A DNA stretch of 64,000 nt from assembly GCA_013815685.1 (NCBI GenBank), contig JACDFR010000003.1, positions 1 to 64,000 of the forward strand, given 5' to 3'. The notes under the pieces were generated by a model, which saw nothing but the letters and a program-made list of their open reading frames with translations, was not told the DNA's origin and made no database searches. Both the position numbers and the translations under genes were made by a program. Shown here piece after piece: positions 27,705 to 36,064 of the stretch. The first letter of the stretch is position 1; every line of letters starts with the position of its first letter. This DNA is from Ramlibacter sp. (GTDB lineage Bacteria > Pseudomonadota > Gammaproteobacteria > Burkholderiales > Burkholderiaceae_C).

Positions 27705-27772
27705 GATTCCCTGTCCGCAAACAAAGCGTGCCAAGCCGAAGTTCATTCAGCACAACCCGTTCAATGTGACCG

Positions 27773-28753
27773 ATGTCCCAAACCGAGCGTTTGTACAGGT
27801 TGAAAAACTGGTTTGACGCCGGTCGGTGCGTCACAAGGGACTTCCTGCTTCAGGAATTGGCCGTGTCCCCTGCGACGCTGAAGCGAGATCTGGCGCATCT
27901 ACGTGATCGCATGAACGCACCCGTGATCTTCGATCGGGAGCAGCAGGGATGGCGTCTTGATCCCGGCCTGCGCCACGCCGGCAAACAATATGAGTTGCCG
28001 GGCCTGTGGTTCAGCGCCGAGGAAATCCACGCGCTGTTAACGATGCAGCAACTGTTGGCCCAATTGGACGCCGGCGGCCTATTGGGGCCGCACATTGAGC
28101 CGCTGACCGCGCGGCTACACACATTGCTGGGGACAGGGACGCCTTCCGCAGCTGATGTCGCACATCGCATCAAGGTCCACATGGTCGCCGCGCGCCCGAT
28201 GCACCTGCCTCATTTTCAAGCTCTCGGCAGCGGCCTTCTCCAGCGCCGGCGGCTTTTGATCGGTTACTTGTCCCGTGGCCGAGGCGAAGCCAGCGAACGT
28301 GAAGTGTCACCCCAGCGGCTGATCCACTACCGCGGCAACTGGTACCTCGACGCTTGGTGTCACCTGCGCAATGCATTGCGCAGCTTCAGTGTCGATGCTG
28401 TGCAATGGGTTCAGGTATTGGACAGCCCCGCGGCCAGTGTGCCGGATGCCGAGCTGGATTCCGTACTCGGCTCGGGCTACGGCATTTTCGCGGGGGAGGA
28501 CGTACAGTGGGCCAAATTGTGCTTCAGCGCGGACCGGGCGCGCTGGGTGGCGGCTGAACTCTGGCACCCGAGGCAGCGGGGAACATTTGCCAAGGACGGT
28601 AGCTACCCCCTGGAACTGCCTTATGCCGATCCGCGCGAACTGGTGATGGACATCCTGCGGCATGTGCCGGAGGTCGAGGTGCTTGGGCCGGACGCGCTAA
28701 GGGACGAGGTGAAAGAAAAACTGAAGGCGGCCTTGGCCAGGATCACCCCGTGA
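27773..28753 (+). CDS. WYL-domain transcriptional regulator preceding cas3
   Basis: This 326-residue protein has an N-terminal DeoR-type helix-turn-helix (residues 5-65, LYRLKNWFDAGRCVTRDFLL) and a central WYL domain with the name-giving motif in RGNWYLDAWCHLRN, followed by a WCX-type C-terminal extension. WYL proteins sense ligands, often nucleic-acid derived, and several regulate CRISPR-Cas loci. Its TGA stop overlaps the GTG start of cas3 (GTGA), so the two are translated together and it probably controls this locus. Confidence 0.88.
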   Translation: MSQTERLYRLKNWFDAGRCVTRDFLLQELAVSPATLKRDLAHLRDRMNAPVIFDREQQGWRLDPGLRHAGKQYELPGLWFSAEEIHALLTMQQLLAQLDAGGLLGPHIEPLTARLHTLLGTGTPSAADVAHRIKVHMVAARPMHLPHFQALGSGLLQRRRLLIGYLSRGRGEASEREVSPQRLIHYRGNWYLDAWCHLRNALRSFSVDAVQWVQVLDSPAASVPDAELDSVLGSGYGIFAGEDVQWAKLCFSADRARWVAAELWHPRQRGTFAKDGSYPLELPYADPRELVMDILRHVPEVEVLGPDALRDEVKEKLKAALARITP

Positions 28754-31584
28754 GCCTGGAGCCTGCGACGATCCCCGCCGTGAACAACTCGTGGCTTTAT
28801 TGGGGCAAGGCCCGCCCGGCGGAGGGATCGGAAGCGAAATTTCATTTGCTGCCGTATCACTGCCTGGACGTGTCGGCGGTAGCCGCGGCCTATCTGGGCG
28901 CCGCTCCTGGCTTGCGCCGATGGCTTGCCAGCAGTTTCGGCGTAGCTTCGGAACAGGACATGGTGGCGTGGGTTTCGTTCTGGATGTGCCTGCACGACCT
29001 CGGTAAATTCGCCGAGGCATTCCAGGGCCAACGTTCAGATATCTTCCATGATTTGCGGGGTCGGGCACCGCGCAAGGCATACAACGAACGGCACGACACG
29101 CTCGGCCGCGTTGCGTGGACCGATCTGCTGGAACAGGTCGCTATCGACGAATCGTGGATGGGGCCGCAGACCGAAGACTACCTGCCTGGCCTTAACGCCT
29201 GGGTCCGCGCGGTAACGGGTCACCACGGCCAGCCGCCGAAGTCCGAAAAGATTTATCTCTCGCATCACTTTGACGCCTCGCAGGACTGCCAGGCTATCGT
29301 CGCATTCGTTCGCGATGCCCGGTTGCTGATGGTGGGTGACTCTGCGCCGCTGTTGCCCACGAGCCTCGACGCAGATGGTTTTAGCGACGCCAGCGAGCGG
29401 CTGTCGTGGTGGATCGCAGGCCTGGCGGTTCTGGCCGACTGGATCGGCTCGAATACCGAATACTTCGAGTATTGCGACCACGCTCCGACCGACGGCCGGC
29501 TCGACGCTTATTGGGAGCATGCCCAGCGGCGCGCGTCCGTCGCCTTGGCCGCCACCGGCGTGCTGCCCGGGGCAGCCCCGTGCAGCACGACCTTGGCCGC
29601 GTTGTTCCCGGATATCGCAAAACCCTCGCCGTTGCAAGCATGGGCGCGTGATCAGCCCCTTCCTGCCGAACCTACTCTGATCATGCTGGAAGACATAACC
29701 GGCGCCGGCAAGACCGAAGCCGCCGTGCTGCTGGCGCATCGGATGATGTCAAGTGGCTTGGCCGACGGCTTCTTCGTCGGCTTACCGACCATGGCGACGG
29801 CCAATGCAATGTACGGCCGAATTTCTGCCGTTTTCGGTCGGCTATTCGGCGCCAACGACAGTCTCGCACTCGCGCATGGACAGAGCAGGCTGGTGGAGGA
29901 TTTTGCCGCCACCGTACTGCGCGCCGGGCGCACCGAAAGCGACACGGCGCAGCACGACGAGACCGCCAGCGCGCGCTGCACTGCCTGGCTGGCCGACCAT
30001 AACAAGCGCGCGCTGATGGCTGCGGCCGGCGTCGGCACCATCGATCAAGCGATGCTCGGAGTGCTGCACAGCAAGCACCAGTCGCTGCGCCTGCTCGGCC
30101 TGTTTCGCAAGGTGTTGATCGTTGACGAGGTTCACGCCTGTGACAGTTACATGCAGCGGGTGCTGGAGTCCTTGCTGGAGTTCCACGCTTACGCGGGTGG
30201 CAGCGCGATCCTGCTTTCGGCCACGTTGCCGCAGGCGATGAAGCAGGCGTTGCTCGGGGCTTACGCGCGCGGCCGGGCTCTGGCGCAGGGCAAGCGCGCT
30301 CGGTTGCAGCCACTGCTCCAATCCGACGACTATCCACTCGCGACCACGTGGCACGAAAGCATCGGTACCCAGGTGATCGAAACACGGCTGGCTTCGCGAG
30401 TCGAGGTGTCCCGCAGTGTCGCGGTACGCTTCCTCTCGAACGAGGGCGATGTCGTTGAAGCCATCATGGGTGCACTCGGCGCGGGCCGCTGCGTCTGCTG
30501 GATCCGCAACACGGTGGCCGACGCGCTGGCGGCGTTCGACGAACTCGCCCCGAGGATCGGCAGCGATCACATCACGCTTTTCCATGCGCGCTTCGCGCTC
30601 GCCGACCGCTTGCAGATCGAGAAGCAGATGCTCAACCGTTTCGGTCCCAAAGGCTTCGCCGAACTGCGACGCGGGCAGCTGGTGGTGGCCACGCAGGTGG
30701 TCGAGCAGAGTCTCGATGCGGATTGGGACGTGGTCGTCACCGACCTCGCACCGATCGATCGGCTGATCCAGCGCGCCGGGCGCCTGCAGCGGCATGTGCG
30801 CGATGCGCGCGGTGATCGGTTACTTGAAGCCGGCTCGCGCGACCAGCGCGGCGAACCGTGTCTGTGGGTTTTTGGTCCCGAGTGGGCTGACACCCCAGAG
30901 GCCAACTGGTTCAAAGCCGCGTTCCCGAAGGCCGCCTCGGTGTATCGACACCACGGCCAGTTGTGGCTGACCATGCAGGTGATGCAAGCCGGCCGCTTCC
31001 GCATGCCCGAAGATGCACGATACCTGATCAAAGCGGTATACGGGGAAGACGCGGTCGTCCCTGACGCACTGACAGCCAACGCCAACCGAGCCGAAGGTGA
31101 ACACTGGGCGGCACGCTCGCAAGGCGGCAACAGCGTGGTCAAGCTGATCAGTGGCTACACGCGTGGGGACGTGATTGACTGGTGGAGCGAGGCCCGCACG
31201 CCGTCACGTCTTGGGGAAGCCAGTACCACCGTGATGCTGGCACGTTGGGATGGTGACCATCTGCGGCCGTGGTGCGAGCACGCGAACGAGGCAGCTGCCT
31301 GGGCGTACAGCAGCGTGCGAGTCGCGACGCGTTCGATCGCGAGTCGTGCCGTTGAACCCACACCTCAGCGCGAGGCAGCCGTGTGCGCAGTCGAAGCCGC
31401 ACTGCCGGGCGCCGGCAAATGGGCTGTGCTGCTGCCGCTGGAGCAAGGCCGCGATGGTGTGTGGCGCGGCCACGCGATGACGGGCGAGAGCAAGCACCGC
31501 GCAGGAGAGGTGCGGGCTTGGGCCTACTGCTCGTCACGAGGCTTGGTGCCCGCCAAACAAGGCATAGAGGAAGACAGCGAATGA
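28750..31584 (+). CDS. cas3: Type I-E Cas3 nuclease-helicase
   Basis: This 944-residue protein carries an N-terminal HD nuclease domain (H37 in LLPYHCLDV, H82-D83 in CLHDLGKFAEAFQ, GHHGQPP) and an SF2 helicase domain with Walker A DITGAGKTEAA, the DEVH box in LIVDEVHACD and motif VI-like LIQRAGRLQRH. Cas3 is recruited by Cascade to unwind and degrade target DNA. It starts at GTG inside the stop of the WYL gene. The following 298 bp separate it from cas8e, so the effector genes have their own promoter. Confidence 0.96.
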   Translation: MSLEPATIPAVNNSWLYWGKARPAEGSEAKFHLLPYHCLDVSAVAAAYLGAAPGLRRWLASSFGVASEQDMVAWVSFWMCLHDLGKFAEAFQGQRSDIFHDLRGRAPRKAYNERHDTLGRVAWTDLLEQVAIDESWMGPQTEDYLPGLNAWVRAVTGHHGQPPKSEKIYLSHHFDASQDCQAIVAFVRDARLLMVGDSAPLLPTSLDADGFSDASERLSWWIAGLAVLADWIGSNTEYFEYCDHAPTDGRLDAYWEHAQRRASVALAATGVLPGAAPCSTTLAALFPDIAKPSPLQAWARDQPLPAEPTLIMLEDITGAGKTEAAVLLAHRMMSSGLADGFFVGLPTMATANAMYGRISAVFGRLFGANDSLALAHGQSRLVEDFAATVLRAGRTESDTAQHDETASARCTAWLADHNKRALMAAAGVGTIDQAMLGVLHSKHQSLRLLGLFRKVLIVDEVHACDSYMQRVLESLLEFHAYAGGSAILLSATLPQAMKQALLGAYARGRALAQGKRARLQPLLQSDDYPLATTWHESIGTQVIETRLASRVEVSRSVAVRFLSNEGDVVEAIMGALGAGRCVCWIRNTVADALAAFDELAPRIGSDHITLFHARFALADRLQIEKQMLNRFGPKGFAELRRGQLVVATQVVEQSLDADWDVVVTDLAPIDRLIQRAGRLQRHVRDARGDRLLEAGSRDQRGEPCLWVFGPEWADTPEANWFKAAFPKAASVYRHHGQLWLTMQVMQAGRFRMPEDARYLIKAVYGEDAVVPDALTANANRAEGEHWAARSQGGNSVVKLISGYTRGDVIDWWSEARTPSRLGEASTTVMLARWDGDHLRPWCEHANEAAAWAYSSVRVATRSIASRAVEPTPQREAAVCAVEAALPGAGKWAVLLPLEQGRDGVWRGHAMTGESKHRAGEVRAWAYCSSRGLVPAKQGIEEDSE

Positions 31585-31636
31585 ATGATGCTTTCTCTGC
31601 TGTTCAAGGTGGCGTGCGGCAAGAAGAGCTAGGAAA

Positions 31637-31666
31637 AGTTGGGTGGCGAGCTGCCGCCACCCAACT
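31637..31666 (-). terminator. Intrinsic terminator after the crRNA-like mini-array
   Basis: Arms 31637-31648 and 31655-31666 are perfectly complementary over 12 bp (AGTTGGGTGGCG and CGCCACCCAACT) around a six-base loop. On the minus strand the hairpin runs into TTTTCC, a rho-independent terminator pattern. It sits directly behind the second pseudo-repeat and would define the 3' end of the small RNA. On the plus strand there is no U tract. Confidence 0.75.
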
Positions 31667-31756
31667 CGAACTCCCCACCGTTCGTGGGGAACGTAGTGCC
31701 GTCCACGGCTCATCACGCGCCGAGACACGGGTCATCCCCGATGGATCGAGGAACCA
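31665..31756 (-). ncRNA. Predicted crRNA-like regulatory RNA (CreR/CreA-type pseudo mini-array)
   Basis: Read on the minus strand, pseudo-repeat 1 (31756 to 31728) matches 17 of 29 bases of the array repeat. It keeps GGTTCC at its start and ATGACCCG as its 3' handle (array handle ATGAACCG). Its stem is CCTCGAT/ATCGGGG around CC, the same seven-pair, two-base-loop geometry as the true repeat but with different bases. A 32-33 nt pseudo-spacer follows (31727 to 31696 or 31695). Pseudo-repeat 2 (31694 to 31665) begins ACGTTCCCCACG and contains GTGGGGA. A terminator follows at once. Processing by Cas6e would give one crRNA-like RNA. No sure promoter for it was found. Confidence 0.72.
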
Positions 31757-31775
31757 ACCCTGGAGTCTGCCAGAA

Positions 31776-31810
31776 AATGTGGTTTAAACCGCTAAAGCAC
31801 CAAGACACTT
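31776..31810 (-). promoter_or_regulatory. Predicted Cascade target site of the crRNA-like RNA, with AAG PAM
   Basis: On the minus strand AAG (31810 to 31808) is followed by TGTCTTGGTGC, while the pseudo-spacer begins TGTCTCGGCGC. Positions 1-5, 7, 8, 10, 11, 13 and 15 match. Mismatches fall at 6, 9, 12 and 14, and complementarity is lost beyond 15. Type I-E Cascade does not read every sixth base, so mismatches at 6 and 12 are tolerable. AAG is a standard I-E PAM. A match limited to the seed would bind without cleaving. The PAM overlaps the -35 box of the predicted cas8e promoter. Confidence 0.65.
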
Positions 31811-31837
31811 GTACTTTATCGAATCTGCGCCTATAGT
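31809..31837 (+). promoter_or_regulatory. Predicted sigma-70 promoter of the cas8e operon
   Basis: TTGTAC (31809-31814) and TATAGT (31832-31837) are separated by exactly 17 bases and lie 46 bp before the cas8e ATG. This is the best promoter match in the cas3-cas8e gap. It would drive cas8e through cas2, including the UPF0175/PIN pair. The predicted Cascade target site ends at its -35 box. Confidence 0.62.
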
Positions 31838-31882
31838 GCATTGATCGGCGGGGCCCGACCTCGCATTCACCAGAAAGCCGAT

Positions 31883-33583
31883 ATGAAGACCAGTGAAGAC
31901 AGAGAGCTCGCTGTTTCCGACTTAAAAGCCCTTGAGCGTTCAGTGGCCACCAACCTGCTCAACGCGTCTTGGATGCCGGTGCGTCTGCGTGATGGCAGCC
32001 AGGAATGGGTCAGCCCGGCACGACTGGCGCGACCCGATATCGTGGCCTTCGCCGCCAACCGTGCCGACTTCAACGGTGCGCTTGCGCAGTTCGCGATCGG
32101 GTTGTTTCAGACTGCGTCGCCGGTCGATGGGCCGTCGCGCTGGCGAAGTTGGTTCAACGAGCCACCAAGCGCAGAGACGCTGTCGCAGTGGCTTGCACCG
32201 TTTGCCGCGGCCTTCGACTTCGACGGCGGTGGCCAACGCTTCATGCAAGACGCAAGCATGGGCGTGGACGAAGGTGTGGTTTGCGATATTGGCGGCTTGC
32301 TGATCGAAGCGCCAGGTGAAAACACTGCCAAGGACAACAAGGACCTGTTCGTCAAACGCGGTGGTATCCGGCAGCTCTGCCGGTGCTGCGCGGCGACCGC
32401 CCTGTTGACGCTACAAATTAACGCTCCATCGGGCGGCGCGGGGCATCGCACTGGGCTACGAGGGGGCGGACCGCTGACCACGCTTTTGTTGGCAGCCGAA
32501 GGCAGCAGTTTGTGGCAAAGTCTGTGGCTAAACGTGATGGAACGTGATCGCTTTGCCGGTGACGCTTCATGGACTGGCGCTGCGAGTCCCCTCGTCTTCC
32601 CCTGGCTGACGTCCACGCCGGCAACGCAGAGGGAAGACGGCAAGACCACCCCGGCGCAGGTCGATCCGGCACATGTCTTCTGGGCAATGCCACGACGCAT
32701 CTGGCTGAATGTGGACGCGCGGCGCAGCGGTGATTGCCACGTCTGTGGTCGTCACTCCGAGGCGCTTGTCAGTAGTTACCGCACGCGCAATTACGGGCTC
32801 AACTACAAGGACGGTTGGAGTCATCCGCTTTCGCCCTATTACGCGCTAGAAGAGGAATGGCTCCCCGTGCATCCACAGCCCGGCGGCCTTGGGCACAGGC
32901 ATTGGCTGGCCTGGGTTCTCGGTCAGACCAGCGCGCGCAAGAAGCAACGCCGAGCACGCGTGGTCGAGCATTTCTTGACAGCACGCCTGCGAAGCGCCCC
33001 GGGCTCCTTGCGACTATGGGCGTTTGGCTACGACATGGACAATGCCAAGGCGCGCTGCTGGTACGAAGCGACCCTTCCTCTATACGGGTTGGCCAATTGC
33101 GACGCGAAAGCGCAGCGCCAGATCGAAGCTGAAGTCGGCCGCTGGCTCGACGCCACGGAAACCGTTGCAGGGATGTTACGCGGTGCCGTCAAGGAAGCTT
33201 GGTTCAAGGAGGCACCGAAGAAGGCTGACTTCAGCGCCGTTGACGCTGCCTTCTGGAGTGCCACCACAACAGCGTTCTATCGACAACTCGGCCCATTGAT
33301 CGAGGGCGCTGCGCGCGCAGCTGAGTTCGATGCCGCCACCGTCAATCCGGCTTGGCTCAGGCATCTCGAGCAGCGTGCCCTGTATTTGTTCGACCATCAA
33401 TTCGTCGGCGCAGGCCCGGTCGCACAGCAGAACCCGCGCCGTATCGCCCAAGCGCATCGGCAATTGCTGGCCAATTTGCGCGGGCCGAAGTTGCGCGAAG
33501 CGCTCGGCCTGCCCGTCGATGCTGGGGCGCTGGCCCGCAAGGCAACCCGGTGCAAGAAGGACACAAAAGGAGGCAAGCCATGA
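31883..33583 (+). CDS. cas8e: Cascade large subunit Cas8e (Cse1/CasA)
   Basis: This protein of 566 residues from the ATG at 31883 begins with the typical NLLNASWMPVRLRDGSQEWV and contains the zinc-ligand cysteines in CRCCAATALL and CHVCGRHSE. Cas8e recognises the PAM and recruits Cas3. A TTG start 14 codons upstream would overlap the promoter, so the ATG is preferred. Its stop overlaps the cse2 start (ATGA). Confidence 0.94.
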   Translation: MKTSEDRELAVSDLKALERSVATNLLNASWMPVRLRDGSQEWVSPARLARPDIVAFAANRADFNGALAQFAIGLFQTASPVDGPSRWRSWFNEPPSAETLSQWLAPFAAAFDFDGGGQRFMQDASMGVDEGVVCDIGGLLIEAPGENTAKDNKDLFVKRGGIRQLCRCCAATALLTLQINAPSGGAGHRTGLRGGGPLTTLLLAAEGSSLWQSLWLNVMERDRFAGDASWTGAASPLVFPWLTSTPATQREDGKTTPAQVDPAHVFWAMPRRIWLNVDARRSGDCHVCGRHSEALVSSYRTRNYGLNYKDGWSHPLSPYYALEEEWLPVHPQPGGLGHRHWLAWVLGQTSARKKQRRARVVEHFLTARLRSAPGSLRLWAFGYDMDNAKARCWYEATLPLYGLANCDAKAQRQIEAEVGRWLDATETVAGMLRGAVKEAWFKEAPKKADFSAVDAAFWSATTTAFYRQLGPLIEGAARAAEFDAATVNPAWLRHLEQRALYLFDHQFVGAGPVAQQNPRRIAQAHRQLLANLRGPKLREALGLPVDAGALARKATRCKKDTKGGKP

Positions 33584-34090
33584 AGTTGAACAAGGATCAA
33601 GGCCCAGGGCGCGTGCTGTACGAGTGGTGGCGCGATGTGACGCAACTGCGCGAGCATGGGTCCGACCGCGCGGCGCGCGCACGACATTACAGCCGTGACA
33701 CTGGCGCAGCCGTACCAGTACCTCTTCCAGCGCATGCGCCAAGCTGGATGGAACGACGGCTACGCACGCCGCAACGACGCGCTGGCCGCCGCAGTCGGCC
33801 TGCTCGTTCACGTTGAAACCGACGCGTCCGACCACGGCATGGCTCAAGCAATGAGCGCGCATGCCGAAGGTTCCGACCAACCCTGTGTCAGCGAGGCGCG
33901 CTTCAAGCGGCTGCTCGAAACGCAAGACCTCGACGCCCTATTTGGCGGGCTGCGACGAACGCTGCCGTTGATGAAGAAGGGCGCACCAGTGATGGCCCTT
34001 ACCAATGACGTGTTGTCGTGGGCGTGGCCCGACCAGCGCGACGCGGTCAAGAAGACCTGGGCCTACGGCTACGTCTGGCCCACCAAGTGA
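33580..34090 (+). pseudogene. cse2: Cascade small subunit Cse2 (CasB), split by a frameshift
   Basis: The frame from the ATG at 33580 reads VLYEWWRDVTQLREHGSDRAARA, a normal Cse2 N-terminus, then turns to nonsense. The remainder, DITAVTLAQPYQYLFQRMRQ to WAYGYVWPTK, continues in the next frame to 34090. Adding one CG dinucleotide in the GCGGCGCGCGC run at 33670-33680 restores DRAARAHDITAVTL and a protein of about 170 residues, the normal length. A slipped CG repeat, real or a sequencing error, explains the break. Cse2 forms the belly dimer of Cascade; its loss would weaken interference. Confidence 0.85.
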
Positions 34091-34127
34091 TCGTCTGGAA
34101 AATTCATCCAACCCGAGGAGAACTCAC

Positions 34128-35300
34128 ATGTCCCGCTTCCTTCAATTGCACGTGCTCACCACCTACCCACCGGCGAACCTCAACCGCGATGACACCGGCC
34201 GGCCCAAAACTGCACTGATGGGCGACGCGCAGCGGCTGCGCGTGTCATCGCAGTCGCGCAAGCGTTCGTGGCGGACCTCCGACGAGTTCAAGAGCGCCTT
34301 GACAAAGGGGCAGGCGGTGAAGTCTGCGCCTGAAGTTGTGCTCTGGGAGGACGCGCCGCACCCGCACCTGGGCACACGCACCAAGGAAGCCGGCGTCCAG
34401 GTTTATAACGCACTGACCGCACGCGGTGTCAAGGACAAAGATGCCAAGGCCTGGTCCGCCAGCATCGCGCAGCAGTTTGGCAAGCTGCAAAAGGAAAAGA
34501 AAGATGCCCCGTTGAACGAGCTGCGCATAGAACAGCTATCCCATCTGAGCCCTGAAGAAAGAGCTGCTGTCGACGCGCTGGTTGAGACTTGTATCGCTCG
34601 CGGCAGTGCGCCGACCGACGATGAACTCGAACTGCTGCGCGCACCACTTGCCGCGGTCGATATCGCAATGTTCGGCCGCATGCTCGCCGACAGCCCGGCT
34701 CACAACGTCGAAGCCGCCGTGCAAGTCGCCCACGCCATCACTGTCCATGAGGCCGCCGTCGAAGACGATTATTTCAGTGCCGTAGACGATCTCAACCGGG
34801 AAGACAAAGGCGCCGGTCACATCGGCGAACGCGGTTTCGGCGCGGGCCTGTTCTATCAATACGTGTGCGTCAACCGGGAACTGCTCGCCGCCAACCTCGG
34901 CGGCGACAACGCCGAGTTGGCCAAGCGTTCGATCGGAGCCCTTGTCCACGCCATCACCAAGGTATCGCCCACCGGCATGCAGAACAGCCACGGTTCACGC
35001 GCCTACGCAAGCTACGTGCTTGCCGAGAAAGGCAATCAGCAGCCGCGATCGTTGGTGCAGGCCTTTCTCAAACCGGTAAGGCCGCGCGACGACGGGAGAA
35101 ACGGTGGCGACGACATGCTGGCACTGGCAGTGGCTGCGGTTGAAAAGCGTTGCACAAACTTCGACAAGGTCTACGGTGCTTGCGCCGATGGGCGACGCCG
35201 CATCGATGTCGAAGACCCGCAACGGCCCATCGAACCGAACGACCCGCTCGGCGCCATTGGCAACCTTGACGATTTGGTCGCCTTCGCGCAGCAAGACTAA
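34128..35300 (+). CDS. cas7e: Cascade backbone subunit Cas7e (Cse4/CasC)
   Basis: This 390-residue protein begins SRFLQLHVLTTYPPANLNRD and contains RVSSQSRKRSWR and GAGLFYQYVCVNRELL, characteristic of I-E Cas7. It polymerises along the crRNA spacer. The ATG at 34128 has GAGGAG upstream, and the upstream in-frame opening inside cse2 is rejected. Confidence 0.96.
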   Translation: MSRFLQLHVLTTYPPANLNRDDTGRPKTALMGDAQRLRVSSQSRKRSWRTSDEFKSALTKGQAVKSAPEVVLWEDAPHPHLGTRTKEAGVQVYNALTARGVKDKDAKAWSASIAQQFGKLQKEKKDAPLNELRIEQLSHLSPEERAAVDALVETCIARGSAPTDDELELLRAPLAAVDIAMFGRMLADSPAHNVEAAVQVAHAITVHEAAVEDDYFSAVDDLNREDKGAGHIGERGFGAGLFYQYVCVNRELLAANLGGDNAELAKRSIGALVHAITKVSPTGMQNSHGSRAYASYVLAEKGNQQPRSLVQAFLKPVRPRDDGRNGGDDMLALAVAAVEKRCTNFDKVYGACADGRRRIDVEDPQRPIEPNDPLGAIGNLDDLVAFAQQD

Positions 35301-35305
35301 TCGCC

Positions 35306-36064
35306 ATGGACTACCTCGTGTTCCAACTTCAGGCGCCGCTGGCGGCGTGGGGCGAACCGGCTGTGGGCGAGTTCCGTGGCAGCGCCAACCATCCGGGCGA
35401 GTCGGCGCTGCTCGGGCTGCTTGCTGCCGCGCTGGGTATCACGCGGGACGAAGAAGCGCGGCTGGCAAGCTTGCAGGCCGGCTACATGTTCGCGGTTGGC
35501 GTGCAGTCCTCAGGCACGCTGCTGCGCGACTATCACACAGCGCAGGTACCGGGGACCAGTGTGCTCAGGGGCCGACAGCACGCCACGCGAGCAGACGAGT
35601 TGGCGCTACCACGGCATGAGCTCAACACCATCCTGTCCACGCGGGACTACCGGCAGGATGCCGCGTGTCTGGTTGCCGTGCAGGCCCGGGCCGAATCGCC
35701 GCACGCGCTGGGCCAATTGGCCGATGCATTGCGCGCGCCGCTCTTCGTGCTCTACCTCGGTCGGAAGGCGTGCCCGCCGGCAGCACCGCTGTGGCCGCAG
35801 GTAGTGCCGGCAGAGTCGGCATTGAGGGCCTTCGAGGCCTATCGCGCGTTGATCGAAACGCAAGCTGCCCCGCATGCTGATCGCTGGAATCGCGCGGCCG
35901 TCGATTTGCCATTGCCAGTGCGTAGTCTTAGCTGGAGCGACGGCATCGAAGCAGGCGTTGCGGTGCAATTGAGCGCGCCGCGCAAAGACCGCATCATCCG
36001 TCGGAGTCGCTGGCAGTTCGGCGACCGCCTGGAGCACACCTCGATGTTGGCGGAGGAGCCGTGA
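35306..36064 (+). CDS. cas5e: Cascade subunit Cas5e (CasD)
   Basis: This 252-residue protein starts YLVFQLQAPLAAWGEPAVGE, the typical beta-strand opening of Cas5e, with the family pattern TLLRDYHTAQ. It caps the 5' handle of the crRNA. It begins five bases after cas7e and overlaps cas6e by four bases (GTGA). Confidence 0.95.
   Translation: MDYLVFQLQAPLAAWGEPAVGEFRGSANHPGESALLGLLAAALGITRDEEARLASLQAGYMFAVGVQSSGTLLRDYHTAQVPGTSVLRGRQHATRADELALPRHELNTILSTRDYRQDAACLVAVQARAESPHALGQLADALRAPLFVLYLGRKACPPAAPLWPQVVPAESALRAFEAYRALIETQAAPHADRWNRAAVDLPLPVRSLSWSDGIEAGVAVQLSAPRKDRIIRRSRWQFGDRLEHTSMLAEEP

Noticed and set aside
31581..31640. A CreT-like toxin RNA or mini-ORF next to the crRNA-like RNA
   Set aside because: No short frame with a strong ribosome-binding site and rare-codon run could be found, so only the regulatory RNA is proposed.
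31639..31836. A plus-strand frame of 65 residues between cas3 and cas8e
   Set aside because: It begins inside the terminator hairpin at TTG, lacks a ribosome-binding site and overlaps the cas8e promoter; it runs across the RNA element.
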